Source: Parvibaculum sp039973015
GTDB lineage: Bacteria > Pseudomonadota > Alphaproteobacteria > Parvibaculales > Parvibaculaceae
DNA length: 64,000 nt
Assembly (NCBI RefSeq): GCF_039973015.1
Contig: NZ_JBDWLT010000003.1
Coordinates: forward strand, 166,086 to 230,085
Direction: 5' to 3'
Shown here: one piece after another, positions 6,752-14,505 of the stretch
Layout: every line of letters begins with the position of its first letter
Numbering within the stretch: the first letter of the stretch is position 1
The notes under the pieces: model-generated
Told to the model about the DNA's origin: nothing
The model's input: only the letters and a program-made list of their open reading frames with translations
Database searches by the model: none
Position numbers and translations under genes: made by a program

Positions 6752-8866
6752 ATGTTTCGGATTTGGGAGGGGTTTTCGCGGCCGATGAAGCTGGCCGCCC
6801 TGTTCGTCCTGGGACTGGTGGTCTGCGCCACCGTCGCGGGGCCCGTTGCCGCGCGGGGAAGCCAGGGCATCGAGACCACGGCCACAGAGAGCCTTCCCGA
6901 GAAAGGCTCTTTGACCCTCGGCACCGGCTGGCGCGTCTATCGAGGAGAGCTTGTGACGCCGGCGCATTTCGCAGCAGGCTGCGATGCCGGCATTGAGGGG
7001 CTGACGCCGGAGAAAGTCTCGCTTCCCGATGTCTGGGGGCCGGCACTTACCACGGATGTCTCAACGGGGTACGGCGTCGCCACTTACTGCCTCGACCTGT
7101 TTCTTCCCTACACGTCCCAGTTCCTCGCCCTGTCGATGGGCACCACGCGCTCCGTCTACGCGATCCATGCGGTCTCGAAGGGGCGCTACGGCGAGCTCAA
7201 GCTGCAACTTCTCCATCGCAACGGTAATCCCGCCGATGCCGAACATCTCGTCGCCGTCAATCCGACCGCGCCGGTCATCGCGCTGCCCGACGGTCTCCGC
7301 GATTTCCGCCTCGTCGTTCAGCTCGCCAATTATGTCCACAAGCAGGGCGGCATCGTCGACGTGCCGTCCGTCGGCTTCCTGCAGAAGATGGATTCCATGC
7401 AGCGCCGGGCGAGCGCACTTCCCACGGCGCTTGGCATGGTGCTGCTCATCGCCGCCCTTGTCGCAATCGCCGTCGGCCGCTCCATCGGCAATTCCCGCGG
7501 CCATTTCATCTTCGCCGCGCTTTGCGCCGCGTCCGCGCTGCGCGTCTTCCTCGTCAGCAACCTCGTCTGGGATTACCTGCCGGCCTTCCCGGAAGCGCGC
7601 AAATACGATCTCGAATATCTCTCCCTCTTCCTGATCGCGCCCGCTTATTACGCCTTCATCTGCTATCTCTTCCGTGAGGGCAGGGTGATCTGGATCGACA
7701 AGTTCATCTATGCCATCTCCGCCGCCTTCTGCCTCTTCGCGCTTTTCATCGCCCCCTTCCTGGCGCCGGGTACGATCACGCTGCTGCGCGAGCCCTTCCA
7801 GCTTCTCTGGGGCGTCATCGTCGTCGCGGTTGGCGGCATGATCCTGCGCACCCTGCTGACGGAAAAGGAAGCCCGCAAGGACGCGCTCATCGTTCTTCTC
7901 GCCGCGATGGTCTACTTCGTCTACGAAATCCTTTCGAGCATGAAGGTCATCGGCTCGTCGATGGAACTCTCGAATTTACTGGTTCTCTTCGTCACGGCGC
8001 TTCACGCCCGTGCCTTCGTGCTCAAGTTCCGCCGCGTGGAAAGCGAGCGCGACGTGCTGCATGGAAATCTCGTCGAGGCCAATGCGGTTCTGGAAGCGCG
8101 TGCCGCAGATCTCAGCTATGCGTTGATGCAGGCCGAAGAGGCCTCGCGCGCCAAGTCCGAATTTCTCGCCACCATGAGCCATGAATTGCGCACACCGCTC
8201 AATGCCATCATCGGCTTCTCCGAAACCATGAAGCTCGAAATGTTCGGTCCGCTTGGCCATGCCAAATACGCAGACTATGCGAGTCACATCAACGGTTCGG
8301 GTGCCCATCTTCTCGATCTCGTCAGCGATATCCTCGATATCTCCCGCGTCGAATCCGGCACCGATACGCTGGTGGAAGAGGAGGTCCGGGTCGATGCCCT
8401 TGTGCGCGAGGTGTTCGACACGACGAAACAGAAGGCCGACAGCGCGGGCGTTGCCTGCCGTCTCGACGCGCCCTCCGGCCTGCCGCCTGTCTTCGCCGAC
8501 GAGCGCAAGCTTCGCCAGATCGTCACCAATCTCGTCGGCAATGCGATCAAGTTCAACGTCGAGGGCGGCGCCATTACCGTCAGTCTCGACGCAACGCCCG
8601 AGGGCTTCGTCATCGCCGTCGCCGATACCGGCATCGGGATCGCCAGCCGCGACATCCCCAAGGCGCTCGCCCGCTTCGGCCAGGTCGAAGACCAGTTCGC
8701 CCGCAAATATGAAGGCCTCGGCCTCGGCCTTTCCATCGTGCAGGCCCTCACCGATCAGCATGGCGGCTTTTTCACCATCGAGAGCGAACCGGGGCGCGGC
8801 ACCACCGTCACCGTCACACTGCCGCCCGAGCGCTGCCTCTCCGGCCGGCTCACGCAATCCGCCTGA
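6752..8866 (+). CDS. Sensor histidine kinase with periplasmic domain and 7TM (7TMR-DISM-like) region
   Basis: A 704-residue membrane histidine kinase. A signal-like segment (about 10-35) is followed by a periplasmic domain of about 180 residues, and then seven hydrophobic spans (about 225-430) in the layout of the 7TMR-DISM receptor family. A short coiled coil leads into HisKA, with FLATMSHELRTPL (His477), and then HATPase_c with the N-box (LVGNAIKF), DTGIGI and GLGLGLSIV. No receiver domain or adjacent response regulator is seen. The ATG at 6752 is chosen over a GTG at 6731 because GGAGG lies eight bases before it. The ligand is unknown; DISM domains in other proteins are thought to bind carbohydrates or other small molecules. 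Confidence 0.88.
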   Translation: MFRIWEGFSRPMKLAALFVLGLVVCATVAGPVAARGSQGIETTATESLPEKGSLTLGTGWRVYRGELVTPAHFAAGCDAGIEGLTPEKVSLPDVWGPALTTDVSTGYGVATYCLDLFLPYTSQFLALSMGTTRSVYAIHAVSKGRYGELKLQLLHRNGNPADAEHLVAVNPTAPVIALPDGLRDFRLVVQLANYVHKQGGIVDVPSVGFLQKMDSMQRRASALPTALGMVLLIAALVAIAVGRSIGNSRGHFIFAALCAASALRVFLVSNLVWDYLPAFPEARKYDLEYLSLFLIAPAYYAFICYLFREGRVIWIDKFIYAISAAFCLFALFIAPFLAPGTITLLREPFQLLWGVIVVAVGGMILRTLLTEKEARKDALIVLLAAMVYFVYEILSSMKVIGSSMELSNLLVLFVTALHARAFVLKFRRVESERDVLHGNLVEANAVLEARAADLSYALMQAEEASRAKSEFLATMSHELRTPLNAIIGFSETMKLEMFGPLGHAKYADYASHINGSGAHLLDLVSDILDISRVESGTDTLVEEEVRVDALVREVFDTTKQKADSAGVACRLDAPSGLPPVFADERKLRQIVTNLVGNAIKFNVEGGAITVSLDATPEGFVIAVADTGIGIASRDIPKALARFGQVEDQFARKYEGLGLGLSIVQALTDQHGGFFTIESEPGRGTTVTVTLPPERCLSGRLTQSA

Positions 8867-8944
8867 TGCCGCCAATCTGACGCCGCCAGCAAGATCCTCT
8901 CTGGCTGTTGCCCCGGCGGCGGCGAAGGTCATAATCGGTCTTTG

Positions 8945-10321
8945 ATGCCAATGGCGGACGGGAACCCGATGCAAGGCGGCTGGATGGATATGAACGAGGC
9001 CGCACGCGCCGCGGAAACATGGGCGAACACCCATCTCTTCAGCTGGCCCGCGCTGCTTCAGCTCGGTCTTCTCCTCCTTGCGGTTCTTGTTGCACTGGCG
9101 GTGCGCCGTCTCGTCGTGCCGGGGCTCGCGCGCTTCACGGCGCATGGCGCGGGCAGGCTCCGCTTTCGCGAGCCGCTGGCCGAGCCCATTGCGCGGCTCC
9201 CGGTTCTCATCCCCGCGCTGGCGGCGATGCTCTTCGTCTGGTTCGTCTATGGCCTGCGCGAGCCGTTTGGCATCGAAGGCGAACTGCTGCGTATCGCGGG
9301 CAATCTGCTGACGGCCTGGGTGGTGATCCGCTTCGTCACCGGCTTCATCCGCCAGCCCGGCTGGGCTTCCTTCATCGCCACTTTCGTCTGGCTCGTCGCG
9401 GCGCTTGCGCTTCTTGGCTGGCTTGTCCCGTTCTACGCGCTGCTCGACGCCGCCGCCTTCACGGCGGGCGATTTCCGCATTTCCATTCTCGGCATCGTCA
9501 AAAGCCTGGTGCTGTTCGGTGCCTTCCTTCTCATCGCCGGCTTCCTGCTGAAGCTTGCCGATGCCCGCATGGCCCATCTCGAAGGTGTCACGCCCGCCGC
9601 CCGCCTTCTCATCTTCAAGATATTGCGCATCGCCGTCATCGCGGCGGCGGTCGTCGTCGCGCTCACCACGGTTGGCGTCGATCTCACCGCGATTGCCGTC
9701 TTCTCCGGCGCGCTCGGCGTCGGCCTCGGCTTCGGCCTGCAAAAGGTCGTGTCGAATCTTCTCAGCGGCATCCTGCTGTTGCTCGACCGTTCGCTGAAGC
9801 CCGGCGACGTCATCGAGGTCGGCGATGCCTATGGCTGGATCGAGAAGATGGGCGGGCGCTATGTCACGGTCGCGACGCGCGACGGCAAGGAATATCTGAT
9901 CCCGAACGAAGACCTCATCACCCAGCAGGTGATCAACTGGTCCTATACGGATCGCGCCATCCGCCTGCGCGTCGGCGTCGGCATTTCCTATCGCTCCAAT
10001 GTCCGCACCGCGATGGAACTCATGGCAAAGGCCGCCGCCGCGCAGCCGCGTGTGCTGGAAGACGAGCTGCACAAGCCCGTCGTCCGCCTCCTGGGCTTTG
10101 GCGATTCATCGGTCGATCTCGAATTGCGCATCTGGGTGACCGACCCTGAAAAGGGCACGGTGAATATCGCCAGCGACATCCGCCTCGCGATCTGGGATGC
10201 CTTCCACGAAAACGGCATCGAATTCCCCTTTCCCCAGCGCGACCTCCACATTTCCTCCGCCCACGGACTGGAAAACCTCGCCGACCGCTTTGCCGGCCGG
10301 GGGAAAGAGGAAGGGTCCTGA
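8945..10321 (+). CDS. MscS-family mechanosensitive ion channel
   Basis: Small-conductance mechanosensitive channel family, 458 residues, an inner-membrane protein that opens under membrane tension to release osmolytes. Several extra N-terminal membrane spans (about residues 25-230) precede the conserved MscS core. The core has a glycine/alanine-rich pore helix with LGVGLGFGLQKVVSNL, then the beta domain with LKPGDVIEVGD, VTVATRDGKEYLIPNE and INWSYTD, and an alpha/beta C-terminal part. Several in-frame ATGs (8945, 8951, 8969) follow closely; I use the first, with low certainty. It lies 78 bases downstream of the sensor-kinase gene and may share its transcript. Confidence 0.9.
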   Translation: MPMADGNPMQGGWMDMNEAARAAETWANTHLFSWPALLQLGLLLLAVLVALAVRRLVVPGLARFTAHGAGRLRFREPLAEPIARLPVLIPALAAMLFVWFVYGLREPFGIEGELLRIAGNLLTAWVVIRFVTGFIRQPGWASFIATFVWLVAALALLGWLVPFYALLDAAAFTAGDFRISILGIVKSLVLFGAFLLIAGFLLKLADARMAHLEGVTPAARLLIFKILRIAVIAAAVVVALTTVGVDLTAIAVFSGALGVGLGFGLQKVVSNLLSGILLLLDRSLKPGDVIEVGDAYGWIEKMGGRYVTVATRDGKEYLIPNEDLITQQVINWSYTDRAIRLRVGVGISYRSNVRTAMELMAKAAAAQPRVLEDELHKPVVRLLGFGDSSVDLELRIWVTDPEKGTVNIASDIRLAIWDAFHENGIEFPFPQRDLHISSAHGLENLADRFAGRGKEEGS

Positions 10322-10330
10322 CGTTCCATT

Positions 10331-10360
10331 CAACGTCATTGCGAGCAAACGCACGGCGTG
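10331..10360. repeat. Partial CGTCATTGCGAG-type repeat
   Basis: CAACGTCATTGCGAG followed by a GC-rich tail. It is a degenerate half copy of the repeat found at 10456-10500 and 11620-11729. Confidence 0.5.
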
Positions 10361-10367
10361 GCTTCCC

Positions 10368-10420
10368 ACCCTCCCCCTGTGGGAGGGTCAAAATTTGCAT
10401 CGCAAATTTTGGGGAGGGGT
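10368..10420. repeat. Two-hairpin palindromic repeat
   Basis: Hairpin one is ACCCTCCC/GGGAGGGT (10368-10375, 10381-10388). Hairpin two is CAAAATTTGC/GCAAATTTTG (10389-10398, 10402-10411). A GGGAGGGG end follows. The plan is the same as at 3610-3656, but the second hairpin has a different sequence. It lies after the MscS gene and could also act as a transcript 3' end. Confidence 0.75.
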
Positions 10421-10455
10421 AAGCGGCGGCTTATGCGCTTGACGCTCTCCCCCGT

Positions 10456-10500
10456 CGTCATCGCGAGCCTCGCTCCGCGTGGCGCGGCGATCCATGAAGC
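10456..10500. repeat. CGTCATCGCGAG repeat, copy A
   Basis: CGTCATCGCGAGCCTCGCT followed by GCG-rich sequence and GCGATCCATGAAGC. It closely matches the left half of 11620-11729 (CGTCATCGCGAGCCTCGCT and GGCGCGGCGATCCAT), which marks a dispersed intergenic repeat. Confidence 0.8.
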
Positions 10501-10572
10501 TTTACCGTGTTGCCGCCCGCCGCACCCCGGAATAGCCTTGCCGAAAGGACAGATGGGGCAGGGGAGTGAAAG

Positions 10573-11490
10573 ATGAGATTGGCGCGAATGGTTGCGGCGT
10601 TTCTTCTTGTCTCGTTTCTCTCGGCGTGTGCGGAACCCGGAACGAAAAGCGTAAGCGCCGAAGTTGCGGAATTCTGCCGCCCGTCCTCCACGGCACTGGC
10701 CGAGCCGCTCGACCCGGCGTCGCCCCGCGATGCGGCTGTCGCCACCCGGTTCGGCGAGGTCTGCAATCTGTCCCGGATGAAGGGCCTGCGCTTCGACACC
10801 GATGCCGCCGCCTATGAGTGCCGTCTCTCCCTTCTGCGTTTCGATCACGCCTTCTTCGAAGAGCAGGGGGAGGAATATCAGCGGCGCCGGATCGAAGAGG
10901 AACAAGGCAGTCCTTATTTCGACGAAGCGGAATTCAGGGCGATGATGAAGAAAGAGCGGACTAAGGCCCGCAATCTCCATGACAAGCTGCGCGACGCCTT
11001 CGGTTTCCCCGTCGCATTGAGGAGTTTTCATCCGGCAGCAACGAACGCGGATGATCTGATCGAAGGGCAATATGCCAGAGACAGGGAAAAGCAGGGCTTC
11101 GGTCTTCCGCTCGCCATCCTGGCTTTCTATCAGTCGGTAGGTGTTTCGGTCATTCTGCTGACGGACGACGGAGCATCCTTCGACTACGTCCTGTCACGCG
11201 AAGATTTCGATGAACGTTTCCGCGAAGTGGAGTCGCTCGCGGGGGCAGCGAACCTGCTCTATCTCAAGAAGGAGCTTGGCTTCGTCATCGACGAAGCGCC
11301 GGACAAGCGCGCAGTGTCACTGTGTGAAGCCGGAGATGCGACCGCCGAGGCGGAAGGCTGGACCTTCGAGGGCGTGAATCTTGCGGAGAATTGCGGCCTC
11401 GGCGAAATTCGCGATATTCGCGTCACGCGAAGCGGTGAGATCGATGCTGTAACGACCGGCACCACGAATCCGGGTATTTGCTACGATTGA
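10573..11490 (+). CDS. Predicted lipoprotein of unknown function
   Basis: I do not recognise a family. The 305-residue product starts with a type II signal peptide: Arg3, Arg5, a hydrophobic core and the lipobox LSAC, with the lipidated cysteine at 19. The +2 residue is Ala, which does not act as an inner-membrane retention signal in E. coli. The remainder is soluble and rich in charged residues, with a Glu/Arg-rich helix near 90-115 and further cysteines near residues 33, 56, 75, 254, 273 and 303 that could form disulphides. GGGGAGTGAAAG before the ATG is a good ribosome-binding site. It stands alone among repeats between the MscS gene and the DUF2971 gene. Confidence 0.7.
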   Translation: MRLARMVAAFLLVSFLSACAEPGTKSVSAEVAEFCRPSSTALAEPLDPASPRDAAVATRFGEVCNLSRMKGLRFDTDAAAYECRLSLLRFDHAFFEEQGEEYQRRRIEEEQGSPYFDEAEFRAMMKKERTKARNLHDKLRDAFGFPVALRSFHPAATNADDLIEGQYARDREKQGFGLPLAILAFYQSVGVSVILLTDDGASFDYVLSREDFDERFREVESLAGAANLLYLKKELGFVIDEAPDKRAVSLCEAGDATAEAEGWTFEGVNLAENCGLGEIRDIRVTRSGEIDAVTTGTTNPGICYD

Positions 11491-11533
11491 GCAGCAGGTG
11501 CGCTGGATGCACCGCACCATCCAACCCCACAAC

Positions 11534-11563
11534 TGTCATCCCGGGATTCATTCCCGGGACCCA
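11534..11563. repeat. TGTCATCCCGGG repeat, copy 1
   Basis: TGTCATCCCGGGATTCAT followed by TCCCGGGACCCA. An internal CCCGGGA/TCCCGGG palindrome gives a short hairpin. Its outer parts (TGTCATCCCGG and CGGGACCCA) match 11760-11786. Confidence 0.75.
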
Positions 11564-11619
11564 CTCGCAGCGCCCCTTGCCGCAGCATCGGCGTTCACCC
11601 GCCACACTCTCCCCACACC

Positions 11620-11729
11620 CGTCATCGCGAGCCTCGCTGCGCGAGGCGCGGCGATCCATAGGAAGACCGCTGCAACCCGAGAGGCCCGATGGATTGCTTC
11701 GTCGCGCAACTGCGCTCCTCGCAATGACG
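11620..11729. repeat. CGTCATCGCGAG repeat, full inverted pair (copy B)
   Basis: Starts CGTCATCGCGAGCCTCGC and ends CTCGCAATGACG, the near reverse complement, so it is a head-to-head pair of REP-like units. GGCGATCCAT on the left and GATGGATTGC on the right form a second inverted pair inside it. It could fold into a long hairpin in RNA. Such units are common intergenic repeats in alphaproteobacteria. Confidence 0.8.
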
Positions 11730-11759
11730 TTTGTTGTTAGCCGTCACCACACCTACAGA

Positions 11760-11786
11760 TGTCATCCCGGCGCAGGCCGGGACCCA
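11760..11786. repeat. TGTCATCCCGGC repeat, copy 2
   Basis: TGTCATCCCGGCGCAGGCC followed by GGGACCCA. CCCGGC/GCCGGG is the hairpin core. It is the same family as 11534-11563, with the hairpin tip changed. Confidence 0.75.
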
Positions 11787-11903
11787 TTGGTTCCCTCAGC
11801 AAGGGCGATTGTATTCGACGTGAGCGCCACCCGCTTCATCCAAAGCTGTGGCAGGATGCATGACTAGCTTCAATGCTTGCTGATCGCTACGGGGGAGGGA
11901 GAA

Positions 11904-12560
11904 ATGTCCGCCAAGGAACCACGGAGACTGAAAACTGTCCTGCGCAGGTTTACAAACCTGGCCTCGCTTATCCACGTTCTTCAGACACAGAAAATCACTT
12001 TGCTGAGTCCAGCATCTTGGGACGATAAGAATGACGCGCATTTCATGGCGGAGTATAAGCAAAAGATCGACGCGCAAACTGTCCTGGCGCTTTGTTTCAC
12101 ACAAAGTCAGGAAACATATCATCACTGGCGAGTCTTTTCCGGCGGTCCAGATGGCGTGTGCATCGACTTTCTCCGCAAGCCGCTAATCAAAATGCTGGAG
12201 GACACAGAAGGCGTCACGGCGCAGTATATGAACTACAAAATGTTGGGCGATCTTAAGAGCGTTCCCAAACTCAATGCGGCCGAACTTCCTTTCCTGAAGC
12301 GTGCGCCATATGTGGATGAAGTGGAGTATCGGGCAGTCTATGTAAATAGGAATGAGCTCCTCGGCTCTCTTGATCTCGAAATCGATCTGAACTGGATCAA
12401 GAGCATTACGCTCAGTCCATGGATGCCTATAGTCCAGAAAGCGTCGGTCGTAAGCACTTTGAGATCAATTCACGGATGCGAAAAACTGAAGATCGTCCGC
12501 TCGACTCTAATTGAAAATTCGACGTGGCGAGGGATAGCGACCAACGCGAGGAAGGATTAG
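11904..12560 (+). CDS. DUF2971 domain protein, unknown function
   Basis: The 218-residue soluble product fits the DUF2971 family. A polar N-terminus gives a strand then LLSPASWDDKNDAHF, the family's first motif. The core motif LALCFTQSQETYHHWRVF is followed by DGVCIDF. Function is unknown; I know the family mainly from variable genome regions. The ATG at 11904 has GGAGGGAGA directly before it, better than the upstream ATG at 11877. The base composition is clearly AT-richer than the neighbours, and repeats lie immediately upstream, so recent transfer is likely. It converges on dnaB with only 23 bases between them and no clear terminator. Confidence 0.72.
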   Translation: MSAKEPRRLKTVLRRFTNLASLIHVLQTQKITLLSPASWDDKNDAHFMAEYKQKIDAQTVLALCFTQSQETYHHWRVFSGGPDGVCIDFLRKPLIKMLEDTEGVTAQYMNYKMLGDLKSVPKLNAAELPFLKRAPYVDEVEYRAVYVNRNELLGSLDLEIDLNWIKSITLSPWMPIVQKASVVSTLRSIHGCEKLKIVRSTLIENSTWRGIATNARKD

Positions 12561-12583
12561 GAACTAGTGATGTCTAGCGCCCT

Positions 12584-14092
12584 CTACTCAAAATCCTCCG
12601 TATGCACCTGATCCAAATCCGAGAACCTCGTCACATCCGCCTGGAACTGCAGCTTGACCGTCCCCGTGGGCCCGTGGCGCTGCTTGCCGATGATGCATTC
12701 GGCGAGCCCGTGCACGCGCTCCATTTCCTCCTGCCACTGAAGATGTTCGGGCGTGCCCTCCGTCGGCTCGCGCCGCGAGACGTAATATTCCTCGCGAAAC
12801 ACGAACATGACCACGTCGGCGTCCTGCTCAATGGAGCCCGATTCTCGCAGGTCCGATAGCTGCGGCCGCTTGTCCTCGCGGTTTTCCACCTGTCGCGAAA
12901 GCTGTGACAGCGCCAGAATGGGCACGTTCAGCTCCTTCGCCAGCGCCTTGAGCCCGGTCGTGATCTGCGTCACTTCCTGTACGCGGTTGTCGCCGAACTT
13001 GCCGGAGCCCGCCAACAATTGCAGATAGTCGATCACGAGAAGCCCGAGGCCGCGCTGGCGCTTCAGCCGCCTTGCGCGCGCCGCCAGCGTACCGATGGTC
13101 AGCCCGCCCGTATCGTCGATATAGAGCGGGATGCTTTGCAGGTCGCGCGCCGCGTCGACCAGATGGTGAAACTCGTCCTCGTGAATATTGCCGCGCCGGA
13201 TCTTTTCCGACGGTACGCCGGATTGCTCCGCCAGCAGACGGGTGGCGAGCTGTTCGGCCGACATTTCGAGCGAGAAGAAGCCCACAATCGCGCCGTCCTT
13301 CGCCGTCACGCTGCCATCCGCGTGGTGCTCTGCCTTGTAGGCTTTCGCCGCCGAGAACGCGATGTTCGTCGCCAGCGCCGTCTTGCCCATGGAGGGGCGT
13401 CCCGCAAGGATGACGAGGTCGGAGGGTTGCAGCCCGCCCAGCCGGTGGTCGAGGTCGCGCAGGCCGGACGAAATGCCGGAAAGGCCGCCGTCGCGTTTAT
13501 AGGCTTCGGCCGCCATGTCGATGGCGACTTTCAGCGACTCATGGAAGCTCTGGAAGCCGCCCTCATATTTGCCCTGTTCGGCAAGCTGGTAGAGCGCCTG
13601 TTCCGCGTCGAGGATCTGCGCGCCCGGCGTGTCGTCCACCGGCGCATCGAAGGCGCGGTTGTGAATATCGGTGCCGACCGTGATGAGCTCGCGGCGGATG
13701 GCGAGGTCGTAGATCGTCCGCCCGTATTCCTCGGCGTTGATGATGGTCGTTGCCGCGCCCGCGAGCCGCGCCAGATATTGCGGGCCGCCGATCTCGGCCA
13801 GCGCCGCGTCGCGCTCGAAGAAATTCTTCAGCGTGACGGGAGAGGCGAGGTGCCCTTGCGTGATGAGCTTCGCCGCCGCTTCGTAAATTCGTCCGTGTAC
13901 GGCATCGAAGAAATGTGTTGGGTCGAGGAAGCTCGCAACCCGGTCATAGGACTCATTGTTCACGAGCATCGCGCCAAGCAGCGCCTGCTCCGCATCGATG
14001 TTATGCGGGGGCACTCTGTATTCGGCGGGGGAGCCCTCGTCATGCGAATGAGCGTCGGGCATCTGGGAATAGGCGGCGGTGGTATTGTCCAT
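12584..14092 (-). CDS. dnaB: Replicative DNA helicase DnaB
   Basis: Hexameric helicase that unwinds DNA at the replication fork and binds primase. 502 residues, the normal length. The N-terminal DnaB domain begins VPPHNIDAEQALLGAML (about 28-44), the RecA-like core has Walker A GRPSMGKTAL, and later motifs include DYLQLL and LRESGSIEQDAD. I start at the ATG at 14092 (MDNTTAAYS). The frame stays open up to 14221, but that stretch has no family similarity. Shine-Dalgarno support is weak. In related genomes dnaB usually lies between rplI and alr. Here cyclopropane-fatty-acid synthase is upstream and a 6-kb block separates it from alr. Confidence 0.97.
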   Translation of the reverse strand: MDNTTAAYSQMPDAHSHDEGSPAEYRVPPHNIDAEQALLGAMLVNNESYDRVASFLDPTHFFDAVHGRIYEAAAKLITQGHLASPVTLKNFFERDAALAEIGGPQYLARLAGAATTIINAEEYGRTIYDLAIRRELITVGTDIHNRAFDAPVDDTPGAQILDAEQALYQLAEQGKYEGGFQSFHESLKVAIDMAAEAYKRDGGLSGISSGLRDLDHRLGGLQPSDLVILAGRPSMGKTALATNIAFSAAKAYKAEHHADGSVTAKDGAIVGFFSLEMSAEQLATRLLAEQSGVPSEKIRRGNIHEDEFHHLVDAARDLQSIPLYIDDTGGLTIGTLAARARRLKRQRGLGLLVIDYLQLLAGSGKFGDNRVQEVTQITTGLKALAKELNVPILALSQLSRQVENREDKRPQLSDLRESGSIEQDADVVMFVFREEYYVSRREPTEGTPEHLQWQEEMERVHGLAECIIGKQRHGPTGTVKLQFQADVTRFSDLDQVHTEDFE

Positions 14093-14308
14093 GGGCACAA
14101 GTTCTAAACGAAGCGGCCGGGCGGTGGCCTTCAAATGCGGGGATATTTCCGCTCGTCCCCAGCTTTCTTCTCCAGACCCTGTGGGTAACTGTGGAGATTT
14201 CCGGCAAGCCGTTGAAATCAATAAGCTTTGCCGAAGGAGAAGCTGTGGATGGCTTCGAGTTTACTATGAGTCGGGCACGAAGCGCCTTGCCAGGCATCGG
14301 GCTTGTGG

Positions 14309-14334
14309 CCTTGTCCCGCAAACCGGGGACAAGG
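14309..14334. repeat. TTGTCCC palindrome, copy 1
   Basis: CCTTGTCCC (14309-14317) and GGGACAAGG (14326-14334) form a perfect 9-bp inverted repeat with an 8-base loop. The stem core TTGTCCC is shared with 14483-14504. Confidence 0.65.
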
Positions 14335-14482
14335 GGCAGGCGAGGGCCGGGTGAGCAGGGGCGAATAGGGGGGTGAACGGGGGCCGGGCAGGGGCCGGAC
14401 AGGCCCGCTCTTATCCCCGGCCCGCTTGCCGTCGCGGCGTCATGTGACGGTTTGATGACGTTTCGATGACAGTCGGCCCGGT

Positions 14483-14504
14483 TTGTCCCCGGGGCAGGGG
14501 ACAA
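14483..14504 (-). terminator. TTGTCCCC hairpin just after cfa stop
   Basis: TTGTCCCC (14483-14490) pairs with GGGGACAA (14497-14504) around a 6-base loop, beginning one base after the cfa stop codon on the minus strand. No T-run follows, so it is more likely a 3'-end stabilising or Rho-assisted hairpin than a classical intrinsic terminator. It shares its stem core with the hairpin at 14309-14334. Confidence 0.45.
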
Positions 14505-14505
14505 G

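Larger units (their letters stand above)
11491..11903. other. Repeat-filled intergenic region
   Basis: These 413 bases hold two copies of a TGTCATCCCGG repeat (11534-11563, 11760-11786) and one full inverted CGTCATCGCGAG repeat (11620-11729), listed separately. The remainder, about 11790-11903, is AT-richer and leads to the strong GGAGGGAGA ribosome-binding site of the next gene. No gene is seen. Confidence 0.6.
14093..14505. other. Region between cfa and dnaB with DnaA-box-like motifs
   Basis: This 413-base spacer probably carries the dnaB promoter on the minus strand. It contains TGTGGGTAA (14180-14188), TGTGGAGAT (14190-14198) and TGTGGATGG (14244-14252), which resemble reverse-oriented DnaA boxes (E. 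coli TGTGGATAA) with 8, 6 and 7 of 9 matches. It also has two TTGTCCC-type palindromes, listed separately, and TGACG/GATGAC short repeats at 14441-14470. No gene is seen. Confidence 0.5.

Noticed and set aside
7976..10072. Long minus-strand open frame opposite the sensor kinase and MscS genes
   Set aside because: Arg/Asp/Glu/Gly-rich shadow with no motifs; the plus-strand genes have full family signatures.
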